DNA of 64,000 nucleotides, taken from the NCBI GenBank assembly GCA_014529385.2, contig CM043944.1, positions 91,071,914 through 91,135,913 on the forward strand, in the 5' to 3' direction. Shown piece by piece: positions 20,033 through 30,754 of this stretch. The notes under the pieces are model-generated. The model was not told where the DNA came from and ran no database searches. It worked only from the letters and a program-made list of their open reading frames with translations. Within the stretch, counting starts at the first letter, position 1; each line of letters begins with the position of its first letter. The position numbers and the translations under genes are program-made. The DNA is from Adiantum capillus-veneris (taxonomy: Eukaryota; Streptophyta; Polypodiopsida; Polypodiales; Pteridaceae).

Positions 20033-21393
20033 CAAGTTCTATGGTGGTAGACAACCACAAATCATCGTAGGTATGTAAACGCAACCACGGGTGCTTCTAG
20101 AGCGACGAATTGCCAAATGAAGCTCCGATGAAGCCAAAGTCGACAAAAACCATACGGAAAGGATCCCCAAGGCATCGGGAAGCTATGGAGACCAACATCA
20201 AAAAATTTCATCGCCAAAAAGCACTCCAAAAGTCAGAAAATGGCTTGGAGGCTCTGAAGTCCACACATGGAGTTATTCTCTATCCATTTGACTTTTTTGT
20301 TGAAATTAGGCTCAAAAGGGACTCAGGGGGACTAAGGGCAGGCACTAGGAGCACCACACATGAAAAAATCATCAAGAGACATCCTACTACGCGTAGGATG
20401 TCTCAAGAGCACTTCTGGGCACAAACTCCAACATTTTTCATCATACACATTTTTTGAATGACATTTACAAGCTATCCACCAAGTCTCATCAAATTTGGAC
20501 CAAAATTGACCTCATAGGCATGAAAAAACGCAAAGTTAGGGCATAGAGGCAATAATGGGCCATAGACCTACCAAATCTTGTCCAACACATAAACAACCAA
20601 TCTGTGTGGTCAGAAGCAAAAAATGGTGAAGTAGACATCCTACGCGTAGGATGTCTATTTGACTTTTTTGACCTGCAAAGGATGTTTGATCATTCCAGAT
20701 CCAATCACCTCATCATCAGGAGCTCATATATCAAGTTTGAAGCCATTCTAATCATTTTTGACCCCCAACACCTTCAAGATACACTTTTGCAGCCCAAAAA
20801 AACACCACACAGGCTCTTACAAGCATCAATCCTTGTCCAAATCCAAATCCAAGAGCATGGCCATGTTCCATAGGCCAAGGACTACCCACAGAACAAGTTT
20901 CATGTCATTTTGATGAAAAAGACATCCTACGCGTAGGATGTCTCCAACATAATTTAGGCTTTTTGTGCAAAGAGTGACATCATGGGAGCCAATACCATGG
21001 TGCAATGAGCCCATATATCAATTTTCAATCCATTTGGACATCAATTGCTACCTATGATGGACTTTCTACCCAATTTGTGACCTAAAGTCTGAATCAGCCC
21101 AAAATTCCACTTTTTTCATATCCAAATCCAAATCCAAGCATACAGCCATGTTCCATGAGCCATGCACTACCAGCATGTCAAGTATGAACCAATTCTGATG
21201 AAAAAGACATCCTACGCGTAGGATGTCTAAATGGAAAATTTTGGCCAGATTTGCACTGTGAGCACATGCACAACTTCACAAGTTCCTTTTAAGCTTTATT
21301 TTTAATTTTCAAGTCATTTGGATAGTTAAAACTCAGTTTCGCAGCTAATATGGAAAAAACGCTAACTTCGGACTACTGAGTGCAACAGGATCT
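20033..21393 (+). repeat. Diverged tandem array with four palindromes of AGACATCCTACG and its complement
   Basis: The half-site AGACATCCTACG followed by its reverse complement makes a 24-nt perfect palindrome centred on ACGCGT. It is found at 20633-20656, 20920-20943 and 21205-21228, and at 20377-20403 with three extra central bases. Spacing is 256, 287 and 285 bases. The DNA between is only loosely similar from unit to unit (shared phrases such as CCAAATCCAAATCCAAG and CCATGTTCCAT), while the palindromes are identical. The array is non-coding and lies just upstream of the coiled-coil accessory frame. A matching half-site lies in both LTRs (6818 and, with one change, 25438). Confidence 0.9.
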
Positions 21394-22037
21394 ATGGCAG
21401 TCGCGAAGTCACCAGCAAAAAAGAAAAGAATGACATCAAGGATTACCTGGAAGAAGTGGAACCCTTTGTCATTCCAGAAGGAACACTAAAGCCCACTAGC
21501 ACATGGATCCAAGAAGATCTGTTAAAGTCCAACGACCTAAAGATCTACCAAGGAGTGTTCAAAGACACTGAAGGCAATGTCATCGAGATACCAATGCTAC
21601 CGCGAGAACTCAATGAGTTCGTACGAAGCAAGATGGCCGGGTACTTGGAAAAGATTGATCTCCACAACTACTTTGAAGCAATATCGGCAGGGGTGGACAT
21701 AAAGAGAGTCAGGGAGTTTGTGACAACCATCAAAGAAGATGGAGTGGCCAAAGTAACAGATCTACAGGGCAGGCCAGAAACAGAGATAATCATCACTGAG
21801 CAGGTTGTAGCAGATGCACTAGACCTCTCCAACAAGGGGGATAGTGTAACGAAAAGAAGAGATGAGGTAAAGGTGTACAATGAGAAGAAAGGGAATTACA
21901 CCTTTGAAGATATTGCCAACCCAAGAGTGGAAATCATGAGCCAGTTGTACAACCAATACTTCCACATGTGTACAAAGAGGCACAAAAGTACAGAATGCTA
22001 CAAGGTGAAATTGCCACGACATTCACTTGAGCAATGA
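21394..22037 (+). pseudogene. Accessory frame, N-terminal domain
   Basis: ATG at 21394 gives a basic start (MAVAKSPAKKKR). After a one-base shift before 21456 the frame continues with DYLEEVEPFVIPEGTLKP, LPRELNEFVRSKMAGYLEK and ITEQVVADALDLSNKGD. The layout, with conserved aromatic and acidic residues and an I-x-x-x-x-V-A-D-A-L phrase, loosely recalls the N-terminal domain of plant transposon-associated ORF1-like proteins, but no family can be assigned. It lies downstream of integrase, so it is a third coding block rather than gag in the usual place. It ends in a frameshift at 22034-22037. Confidence 0.5.
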
Positions 22038-23365
22038 CGAAAGGCACCCCAAAGATAATCAATTATGCGGCATATATACATGACAACCTAGTAAAGATGG
22101 GTAACAAGAAGCCAACCTATATAGTGACAGAAGAAATAATCACCAAGGTGATTTATGGCCCACTGCAAGCAAAAGGAAGGTGGCATGACTCCCCGTCACA
22201 GAACGACTGGCTGAGGCTAAAAGAAGACGAGCCTCAAAGAGCACCAAGGGTGGCTACAAGACTGAAGAGACGGCTAGAGCCTGTTCAAGAGGAGCAGCCA
22301 GAGCAAAAGAAAGGAAAGAAGGAATTTACCCAAGTACCTGCAAACGAAACAAGGTCACAGAAAGCGGCAAGATTAGAGAGGCTGATGGAGAGCTTCCGAG
22401 GAGAGAGAGCCCTTAAAGGTGATTTAAGTGAACTCTAGAAGCCTTCTCTAGAGTCAATGTCGGGATCATCCCGAAGAGTGCAAAGGGACAGATTTGAGGA
22501 CTATATCAAGAATTTTGAGATTCTTGATGCAGCATCAGAGAATATACCGCATGTCCCTTTCACTGAAGAGAAAGTGGAGCAAATATGGCAGAAACTGCTA
22601 GATGAGCAAGAGAGCCAAGAAAGAGAAAGAAAAACTAAAGCAGACAGGGATTTAAAGGTCAATCCTACATCTCTATTGGCCAGCCCATAGCCATCACCAT
22701 CGTCCTCACCACCTCCTAGCAGCCCTCCACAAGAAGATAAGGAGGCTGAATACAAACCAGAAGAACGGCAAGCAGGATATCAAGAGCAGAGTCAGGAGCA
22801 AAAGCCAAAGGAAGAGGCTAAGCCTCGAAGCGAGCAAAAAGAATTAGAAGATTCTTATTACGCATTTTTGGACCTGCTAGCTGCAGGATACACGAAGGAA
22901 GAAGCCGCCACAGTGGCATTTGACTTGGCGAGGACAAGGCTTAAAGAACAAATGCAAAGCATCAGGCTAGTGGAATTAAAGGAAATTGCCATAGATACAG
23001 TGGACCTACACCCGCCCTCCAACGAGTGGGACATGGTGATGATGAAGCTAACTAGGTTGAGAGCGTAATCCATGGTGTCAGAAAGAGAGATGGAAGATCT
23101 CAAAGACACTGAAGTGAAGATTAAAATGGAAGTAGATTCTCTACAAGGACAAAGACAAAGGCAGAAGGAGAGGGAAGCTGAGCTACAGGCCAGCCTAGCA
23201 AGGTCACTGCAAAAATTCCTGGCAATGGAGGAAGCAGATCAAGCAGCAACAAAAAGAATGCAAGCAGTTGAAGAAGAATGTCAACAGCTCAGCAAATCAC
23301 TGCTAGATGCCGAGAAGGAAAGAGATAACTTGACCCTACAGCTGGCAGAGAATCTAAAGAAGTAG
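22034..23365 (+). pseudogene. Accessory frame, middle part with coiled coil
   Basis: One frame with stops at 22436-22438 (TAG), 22688-22690 (TAG), 23066-23068 (TAA) and 23363-23365 (TAG). It includes basic stretches (VATRLKRRLEPVQEEQPEQK), a Ser/Pro-rich linker, the phrase DLLAAGYTKEEAATVAFDLA, and from about 23070 a Glu/Lys/Gln-rich heptad-like region (LARSLQKFLAMEEADQAATK). Predicted mostly helical and multimerising. No enzyme motif is seen. Such proteins could have a structural role in the particle, by inference only. Confidence 0.5.
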
Positions 23366-23370
23366 AAGCC

Positions 23371-24816
23371 ATGAGAAACGCCAAAGAAAAGGCGGAGATA
23401 GAAAAAGAAGCCAGCCAGGATGAGGTCCTTGAGCTCAAGGACCAACTCAAAGTAAAAGATCAGACCATCCAGAGGCTGGGAGCATCACCTGCCAGAGTCA
23501 GAGCTACTAGCTCGACTCACATCACTACAGAGAGTCAACTCTATGAAGAACAGATGCAAGAACTTCAGAAGGAGCTGACTCTAGAGAAAAAGCAAAGATT
23601 GATGATGGCAGAAGGATCTATAGTCATGCAAACAAGAATGGAAGAAGAGCAAAAAGCCCTCCAAGAGGAAGTAGAAGGTATGAAAAGAAAGCTCGAGGAG
23701 GCGGAGAGGATAAACGTCGAACTAAATGACCTCCTTGTGAACATGGGCGAAGAAGCGGAAACGGAAAAGCAAAAACTCTTGAGGCAAATTGAGGAGTTGA
23801 AAGGAAAACAAGCAGGAGAGCAAGAGGGCACAGGGCCAACAGCCAATGAGGGCATTGACTTAGAGAATGTGGCAGATCCGGTGGACACGCCTATGCAAGA
23901 GGAAATCCTAGAAGGATCCTCTCAAGAGCCACATGATCTAACACAGGAAGAGGAAGAAAAGTTGCATAAAGCAATAGAGGTGGAGCTCAGAGAGACAACA
24001 AAGGAAGCCTTGGAGTGGGAGAAGAGGGTTTTCAAGTCTATGACCATTCGAAAGATCGACACCAGCAACCTCATGCGCGAGTGGCTTCAACCCTCTCTCC
24101 CATATCCATTGCTGAAATATGAGGCAGCCACCATCAACAAGTGGATAAGAGAAGAGCCAACCGTACCACTTTACAATGCAGATACCTCACAACCAGAAGG
24201 GGTCATGCTCATTGTTGATTCTCAGCCAAAGTGGAGGAAGGCCTGGCTCACAAAATACCCACAATACCTAATCCACTTGGTAGAGGCACTGAAAAATATC
24301 AGAGACAACCTCAGCTTTTGTCCTCTACCAAGGATCAGGACGTGGAAAGCGCAAGAAATCTTGCAAAGGAGCCAACCCACTTGGCTGAACTACCCTAAGC
24401 TGTCGGGCTTGAAGGAAGGTGAGAGAATAAGTGTCCAATACATGGTGAAAACCCTAACAGGAGCCATCAAGTTGTTCACTGGCTCACTTGACCTTACATG
24501 CATTATGATGAAGAAAATCTGCAAAACCCTCTTAGCAGTGTTTGAGACTTTCAAGGCAGGCCAGGTGACCGACAACATCTTTTTCTTCCAGGATACTTAC
24601 AGATGCGCTTATGATCTCACTGGTCAACCTTCCAAGGAGGTGATACATGCGCTGTATCAAAGGATAATGTTTCTACCATCCTATCACCTCCAAGCCTTTG
24701 AAGAAGCATTCTACACCGGCTTCTTCACAATAAACACAGATATTTTTGGCCAGACAATGATGAATCTGCATGCAAGATACGAATCACTAATAAAGATGCG
24801 AGAAACGATACGATGA
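23371..24816 (+). CDS. Accessory frame, C-terminal part: coiled coil plus conserved-looking domain, 481 codons
   Basis: This is the longest uninterrupted frame in the window. Residues 1-170 are a coiled coil (for example ELKDQLKVKDQTIQRLG and MKRKLEEAERINVELNDLL). Residues 170-215 are acidic. Residues 215-481 form a more globular, aromatic-rich region with LMREWLQPSLPYPLLKYEAA, QPKWRKAWLTKYPQYLIHLV and IFFFQDTYRCAYDLTGQ. I do not recognise the family. It follows the middle part by a shift near 23366 and ends 52 bases before the 3' LTR, so it is the last gene of the element. An env-like role is not supported: there is no signal peptide or membrane anchor. Confidence 0.6.
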   Translation: MRNAKEKAEIEKEASQDEVLELKDQLKVKDQTIQRLGASPARVRATSSTHITTESQLYEEQMQELQKELTLEKKQRLMMAEGSIVMQTRMEEEQKALQEEVEGMKRKLEEAERINVELNDLLVNMGEEAETEKQKLLRQIEELKGKQAGEQEGTGPTANEGIDLENVADPVDTPMQEEILEGSSQEPHDLTQEEEEKLHKAIEVELRETTKEALEWEKRVFKSMTIRKIDTSNLMREWLQPSLPYPLLKYEAATINKWIREEPTVPLYNADTSQPEGVMLIVDSQPKWRKAWLTKYPQYLIHLVEALKNIRDNLSFCPLPRIRTWKAQEILQRSQPTWLNYPKLSGLKEGERISVQYMVKTLTGAIKLFTGSLDLTCIMMKKICKTLLAVFETFKAGQVTDNIFFFQDTYRCAYDLTGQPSKEVIHALYQRIMFLPSYHLQAFEEAFYTGFFTINTDIFGQTMMNLHARYESLIKMRETIR

Positions 24817-24852
24817 AGAAGCAGATCAGCGGCCATGTCGGGGACGACATGA

Positions 24853-24868
24853 TCAAGGAGGGGGGGAG
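24853..24868 (+). promoter_or_regulatory. gypsy polypurine tract
   Basis: AAGGAGGGGGGGAG lies directly before the 3' LTR start CGTTAGAAGC (TG changed to CG). Confidence 0.85.
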
Positions 24869-25800
24869 CGTTAGAAGCTGGACACACCCCACGGAAACTA
24901 ACTACTCGGAAGATTATTATTTTTGTAATTATTCATTCATTAAGGAAAACCCGATTTTTCACCGTGTAAATATTGGGACTTACAGAAGTTTCCAAATTGT
25001 ATCCCAGTTTTGATAGTTAGATTGAGTAGATGGTTGATTTTGGAACTTTAGGGTTTGAGAATTGTAAGGTATATATACCACTTTTGACCTTAATGAAAAA
25101 ACCTTTTTTCATTTTTAAAACAAGTTTTGAAGTCTGAGAGTGAGCGTACTGTGTACGAGAGAGAGTGTGAGCTTCATCCTTACGCTACGTGTGCTCTGGT
25201 GGTCGGAATCGAAAGCGAAGAAGTGCAGCGTGTTGCCCCCGACGAGAGCTACGCGCCGATACCTACATTGCACGCGTGCGGTCCGGTTTTGCAAGCTATT
25301 TCTACGAGCTTCATCTGGTGTTTGGGTGAGGATACATTGTCCGATTTTGCATTGCAGTATATCCACGCGTTCACATTGAGTAGAACTACACATTAGGCAC
25401 TTTAGATTTTGGAAAGGAAGACCTGCAGATTTTGGCCAGACATCCTACATGATTTTGCACTGGGTGTTTTGGGTTGGGATTTTGGTTCATAGACCGTAGG
25501 GAGAGCGTCCTATTGGTGTTAGTAGGGTCTCCTTCAAGTTCTATGGTGTTTCGAGATTGTTTGATGGGTGTTCGGCTCTAGAAAGAGTTGTAGGAAGTTT
25601 CCTCTTATGCACACCTAAAGGCTGTGACTTAGACAATTGGTAGAGACCTCTGTAGGAATTAGTTAAGAGTTAGTTGAGTGTAGGTTGACACCTTATGCTT
25701 GCTTCCACACGCCTACGGGTCGAGCTTCGTCCTTAGCTGACATTATATATTAGGTGAGTTCTCGCTGTGCTAACGTCTGTCGTGGCGTATCCGTCCAACA
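24869..25800 (+). repeat. gypsy 3' LTR, 932 bp
   Basis: Homologous to 6250-7255 with many scattered substitutions. It ends CCGTCCAACA and is followed by the target duplicate ATAAG. The first base pair of the terminal TG is mutated to CG. It contains a one-base variant of the palindrome half-site at 25438-25449. The level of difference between the LTRs, judged by eye at several percent, implies an old insertion. Confidence 0.93.
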
Positions 25801-25875
25801 ATAAGTTAGGGGAAGGTCCCCAATAATTTATCTCCCAAGATTAAAAATAAGGGTGCCCCATATTATATTTTGGCC

Positions 25876-25921
25876 GGGAGGGGGGGGGGAGGGATTATAC
25901 TTTGGGGTGGGGGGTGGGGGA
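25876..25921 (+). other. Two potential G-quadruplex clusters
   Basis: A run of GGGAGGGGGGGGGGAGGG and, ten bases later, GGGGTGGGGGGTGGGGG. Each has at least three long G tracts with one-base loops. They lie about 75 bases beyond the gypsy 3' LTR. Confidence 0.6.
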
Positions 25922-27046
25922 GAAGCGAGAAAAGGGAAAAATGAGAGGAAGTTTTTGTGCTTCAAAATCATGGCTTCCCAAAACAGTCTTCCCTCAAACT
26001 TGTGAGTCAATAGCTACAAAGATACAAGCAAACTACTTGTTTTGTGATTATAGTTCATTTGTTAAAGGATGAAGCTATAAAGAGTTTGTATAGATGCAAA
26101 TTCACAAGGAGAACCTAACAACTTTATAATCATGTTTTTTGAGTAATTTAGATGGGTCAACCAGAGTGCAGGCTGATCGAGCACATAGTTTAGAGTCAAA
26201 CTAAGACACATTGAGGATACATCTAGTTATCAATAGAAGTGGTTTCTTTGTACGTTGGCAGTCACTATGCTACACACTCTTTGACTAGTTTTACTATGTT
26301 AGATCATGTGAGACCTAAATTTTATATGTAAGATAGGGGTGTGATAGTTTTTTCCATTGATTGTCATATAATCATAGAAAGGGGGGTCGTACTCCCTAAT
26401 ATTAATCGTATATAAGAGTTTTATCAAAGTTGTCCTCTGGTAGGTGGCATCCCATTTTGTATATAGAGTGAATCCCTTGGGGACACACACCAGGTTGAAT
26501 GGCAATCTGCAAACAACTACCAAAGTAGGTTAAGGAGTAGGGTTTAAGCAGAATGATTAACCTAAAACCCTTTGCTTGATTCAATTGCCCCTTTTAGTAG
26601 GCCTCTATTGTATAGTGAGGCCTATGGGACACAACTTGCTTCTTCCCAATGCTAATCAAGTCCCAAGCTATTGTTGTTGCGCCTGTCAATTGGTTCTACT
26701 CATCTACTCGTGTTCCACAACAAAAGACGAGGTGACAAGAATCACAACCAAGTAAGAAAGTAATGAACTATTGTCCAAAATCTATCAGAACACGTAGGAC
26801 AAAGGGTAGCAGTCCCTTGGTGTCAGAAGAAAATTTTCGTTATTAAGAAACACTTAGCATAGGTCTAACAAAAAATAATTTATGTATAGCACACTAAGAA
26901 ATTAACCAAAAGATACCATCACTTTCTTTTTATGATTTAACAACACTTCTCACACACTGAGCCAAAAAAACACTTATGTACATCACACTAAAGAAACCAA
27001 GAAGAAGATGCCATTCTAAGTTTAGCTTTCCATTTATAGACATGTA

Positions 27047-27148
<102 letters not shown>

Positions 27149-27525
27149 TCATGTAGAAGAAAAGGTGGAGGTAATGACTTCACCAAGTTCTACATCACTA
27201 CAAAATGCAAATTTAGCACCATTGGAATGAAAGGATGTGTGCAATATGCTAGAATATCGGGCAAATTCACTTCTTAATCTATTATTATAGTCCAATAAAT
27301 GCCAAACATCACACATGGTTTGAGTTCGTGCATCGACGCACACACTTACACATGCACACTAAGTAGCCATAGTACATTCTACAACTAAGAAATCAAGCAG
27401 CTAAGGTTAGAGCAATTTTCCTGTAGAGATTAACACTCACAACAATACTAAGAATAACCAGCCACCATAAGGAAAGTGAAAGATATAGACACAAACAGAC
27501 TTGTGGACATCCATTTTGCAAATGG

Positions 27526-27751
27526 TGTGCGCGTATGTCGCACGTGTCAATGCAAGGAACTTGCCCATACACTGTGTGCGAGCCACAAATGGCTCCAAGC
27601 ACACAACAAGCATAAACTAGTAAGCTCAAAGATGGCAATGGTGTGTCACTCACCGCTCTACGCTTGTTGTCATGGAGGATTCCTCCCCACAAAGAAGAGG
27701 GAGATTCCGCTACGCCGCACTCAACCGCCTCGCCGCCGCAATGCTCGATCG

Positions 27752-27810
<59 letters not shown>

Positions 27811-28114
27811 ACGCATACACACACACACAAGGAGATGATGAAGATGGAGCAAGAGCATTCTTCAATTGCACAAATGAGAGAATGAGTGAATTTTAGGTTT
27901 AGTTGACTTTTATATGAGCTCACCCCATTCACACGCGGGCGCCCATGCTTAGCCAACTAATCCCTTGAATGTTCCAGGTAGAGTGCGCCTCTCATCAGCG
28001 ATCACTCTTACCCTTTTCCTATTGGACTGACAAGCCTGGTACCTGACTCTACCAAGTAAATAATACAACGTCTGTCGTAGGTGATAGGGTGTTTGTGAGC
28101 CGCGAGGGTTAACA
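27526..28114 (-). repeat. 3' LTR of the gag-protease element, 589 bp
   Basis: On the minus strand it starts TGTTAACCCTCGCGGCTC (28114) and ends GACATACGCGCACA (27526). It is homologous to 35798-36377 and to 1491-2117. A CATATAAAAG box lies at 27906-27915 (minus). A CT run (27753-27810) and AC run (27817-27829) occupy the same place as in the other LTRs. Confidence 0.95.
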
Positions 28115-28130
28115 TGAACCCCTTCATGAT
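28115..28130 (-). promoter_or_regulatory. Polypurine tract of the gag-protease element
   Basis: The minus strand reads CATGAAGGGGTTCA directly before the LTR start TGTTAACC. It is weaker than the tract of the left-edge copy (GAAGGGGGGCA). Confidence 0.6.
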
Positions 28131-29728
28131 GTAGATTCCGTCCTCGAAAGCTATTGAGTTGAAGCTCGTTCGTCGAGGTGAAAGAGCTTTTGAGATGAAT
28201 GTCCTTAGCCTCCTTCAGTCACTACAAAATCAAACAACATTGGCACAGTAATTGCATTCTCATAAGCAGTTAAAAAGCATATGCAGTTGTAGGCAGACAA
28301 TTTGATTGGTAATAGAATTTTAAACCATTTGTCAGCAACAATATGCATTAAATTGCAATATAATCAAACGCATAAACAGTTGTAAAGATAAAAAATTAAA
28401 CAAGTTTGGGGTCGCTAATTTAACGGTCGAAAGGCACTAAAGATCGACTATTAATACCATGGGTAAGCTTCTCAATTTTCTCTGGTCAATTAAGTTGTTT
28501 AATCGCGAGATCCAAGTATTTTATGTCCGAGGGCTGAGTAGAGGCTATACCTAGAAGATCATCGCCTGACTGATTACCTTTTCTTTGACCCCCCAAATTC
28601 TTTTCACAGTGATTCAATTTTGATGTGTGTGCTTATTTTGTATGCCTTGGGTTTTTTGATTTTAAAGAAAAAGCGCCCACACTGGGAACCTCTAGGGCTC
28701 TAGTACCATAGGCAATACATGTGAGTGAAGTACCCAATCAAGCTGAGATTTCTCTTCCAGCTTAAGATTTTACATTGTGGCACTTTGATTTTTTTTAAAA
28801 AAAATTTGTTCGTTTTCAGCATTTTAAATTTGTAACTTTGGGCGGTCATATAACACTGTTACGCTCCCCAGGCTCATGACACTAGTTAACTCCCTTTATA
28901 ATACTTAAGCTAAAGGTCAATATGGACTAAGCCCACTAGAAAGCCCAAGTACATTTCGCACAATGCTGACGAAATCGGATTAAGAACCTAAGTAACCATT
29001 AACTATTAGGAAGGCATTCCCCATGGTATTAAGAGAAGATCTCTAATGCCTAGCTTGGTCAAACTAGCTTAGTCGGACTGCTTGATTTTTAAGCCTAGAC
29101 AAGTGATTATGACAAAAATTACATTGAATTTAATGTTTGATACTAAACAAAGGCACTAAATATTATGCTATCAATCACAATTAAAGCAGACAAACATGGA
29201 TGCCAAAAGATAAGGGGCAATGTTAATGGACAAGAAACACCTATTTGTGTTGATGGTCGTGCTTGATTTGAAAAGTGGATGAGAGAACGATTCCATGAAG
29301 GTCCAAATCGTAAGAACATCAATTGTTCCTGTACACACTATGAAACACAAAGAATACCTCTATGAGGCACATCAGTGGGAAGAAAGAACTTTGCTAATCA
29401 CTAAACTCTAAAACAGAAACACTCCTATCGTACTAATCCTACCTACCCTCCATTACTCGAGCGATGAGGATCAAAGGTGTTTTATGGCATAGGTTTTTGT
29501 TTCAGTGTACTGGATGTGAATGTGTAGGTTTGGGTCAATGTTTTGACTTTTATTGTGCATACTCGTTTGCTAATTGCTCTCGCTCTTTATTATTTTTGTT
29601 TTTTGTGAGTATAAGGCTTTATATATACATTCCCTAAGATTGGGAGATTGAGAGGTTAGGGAGGAAGGTTGAGAGGGAAGTGAGTGAATGATGAATATCA
29701 ACAAACACTTCCCCCTGCCTTGGGTAGA
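28131..29728 (-). other. Long 3' non-coding internal region
   Basis: About 1.6 kb between the last stop and the polypurine tract. The first 1.25 kb next to the tract matches 1-1474 in reverse complement, so it is a stable part of the family. The remainder (about 29360-29728) is AT-rich. Nothing coding is seen. Confidence 0.7.
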
Positions 29729-30709
29729 TCATACCGTTTGAAATGCGCTCATCACCCTTTGAAACCAATTGTTCCAGTTGGTAATAGGTGAGGATTTTTG
29801 CCAATAGTTTTCTATTACCTTAGGTGCCTCATCGAGCTGCAAGGGTGGTAAGGTACTATCCCAGGATCGAACTTGAAGTGGTTCATCAGGTGATTCTTGA
29901 ACACTAGGAGGTGTGGATTCCTTTGTAGCTTTATGGAGGTCCACTATTGTAGGTGGAGGCTGTGGGGAAGCTTTTACCTCTATGGATGCATTACATGAGG
30001 AGCTAGAAGCTTCATGTGATTCCCTCCTTCCTGAGCTAGGTGGAACAAATTGTTCTTTCTTTGGTACCCAAACTAGCACTGAAACGGGTGTGTAGCATTT
30101 TGTGATTTTTTTCTTTCCGCAATTTTTGATTCATTTTGGAGCTATGGGATTGGGTTCACATGGGTCAGGTGACAGGTAAGAACACAATCTACGTTTTGGT
30201 ACCCTGATTTGATCATTTCCTTGATAGTAGCCTTGGGCTTCCAATAGTCGTTTAGGAATCCAATGCCACGTTTCCTTACATTTCTTCGAGCGAGTGGGAC
30301 ATTTCTTACAAGGCCTCTGTTTTTTAGCACTAGCTATGGTCGCTAAAGAAGCTTTAGGGACCCACTTGTATGTTTTCTTTGTTATATGAGGATGAGTCTT
30401 GTTAGAAGCTATATGCATTACTTGTAGCATATTTAAGGGTACGGGAATTTCATCCCCCTCAGGTGTTACCGAGGTTGTCCCCCTGTTTCCCCAAGTGTCT
30501 ATGGTTGCTGCTAGGTGGGCCCAATTCACATTTTCTAACTCAGTCATCCCAGGTAGTACATCCATATAAGGAGAATCTTCCCCAACATCAGTGTCCACTT
30601 TACACGTGTAACAATACTGCAATGGGTCCGAGTAAACTGTGGTGTCAGATCTATGATCAATTATAAACCTGTTTGCTAGAGGATGTGCTTGACCAGTTAC
30701 AAGATCCAC
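29729..30709 (-). pseudogene. Accessory region with W-[IV]-P-K repeats downstream of protease
   Basis: The frame is the same as the protease, separated only by stops (after 30755 and after 30131). It reads TGQAHPLANRFIIDHRSDTT, an acidic stretch, then a Cys/Lys-rich part with repeated motifs: TYKWVPKASLATIA (about 30357-30371), ETWHWIPKRLLEAQ (about 30252-30268), DQIRVPKRRL (about 30190-30212) and LVWVPKKEQF (about 30060-30076). The C-terminal 90 codons are Pro/Ser-rich. Comparable Trp repeats lie in the frame after integrase at 12813-13061 in the larger gypsy. Function unknown; basic and Trp-spaced repeats suggest RNA or protein binding. Confidence 0.5.
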
Positions 30710-30754
30710 TCAAATGACAGAATCTTGGAACTGCAAGTAGACATGGTTTTTAGA

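Larger units (their letters stand above)
6250..25800 (+). mobile_element. Ty3/gypsy LTR retrotransposon with accessory frames, defective, holding a nested copia
   Basis: LTRs at 6250-7255 and 24869-25800 are flanked by the 5-base direct repeat ATAAG (6245-6249 and 25801-25805), which fixes the outer ends. Order: LTR, end of gag, protease, RT, RNase H, extra zinc finger, integrase, second retropepsin-like plus W-x-P-K frame, 1.4 kb non-coding, palindrome array, coiled-coil accessory frame, polypurine tract, LTR. Without the 5.24-kb copia insertion it is about 14.3 kb. The RT and integrase resemble the non-chromodomain plant lineages (Athila/Tat side), but a tree is needed. It lacks a PBS and most of gag, and many frames carry stops, so it is not autonomous. 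Confidence 0.9.

Noticed and set aside
20377-21228. CRISPR-like array of regularly spaced palindromes
   Set aside because: Spacing is about 285 bases, the spacers are related to each other, there are no cas genes, and the context is a plant retroelement.
21394-24816. Envelope-like gene
   Set aside because: The position fits, but there is no signal peptide, membrane segment or glycoprotein-like cysteine pattern; the protein is mostly coiled coil.
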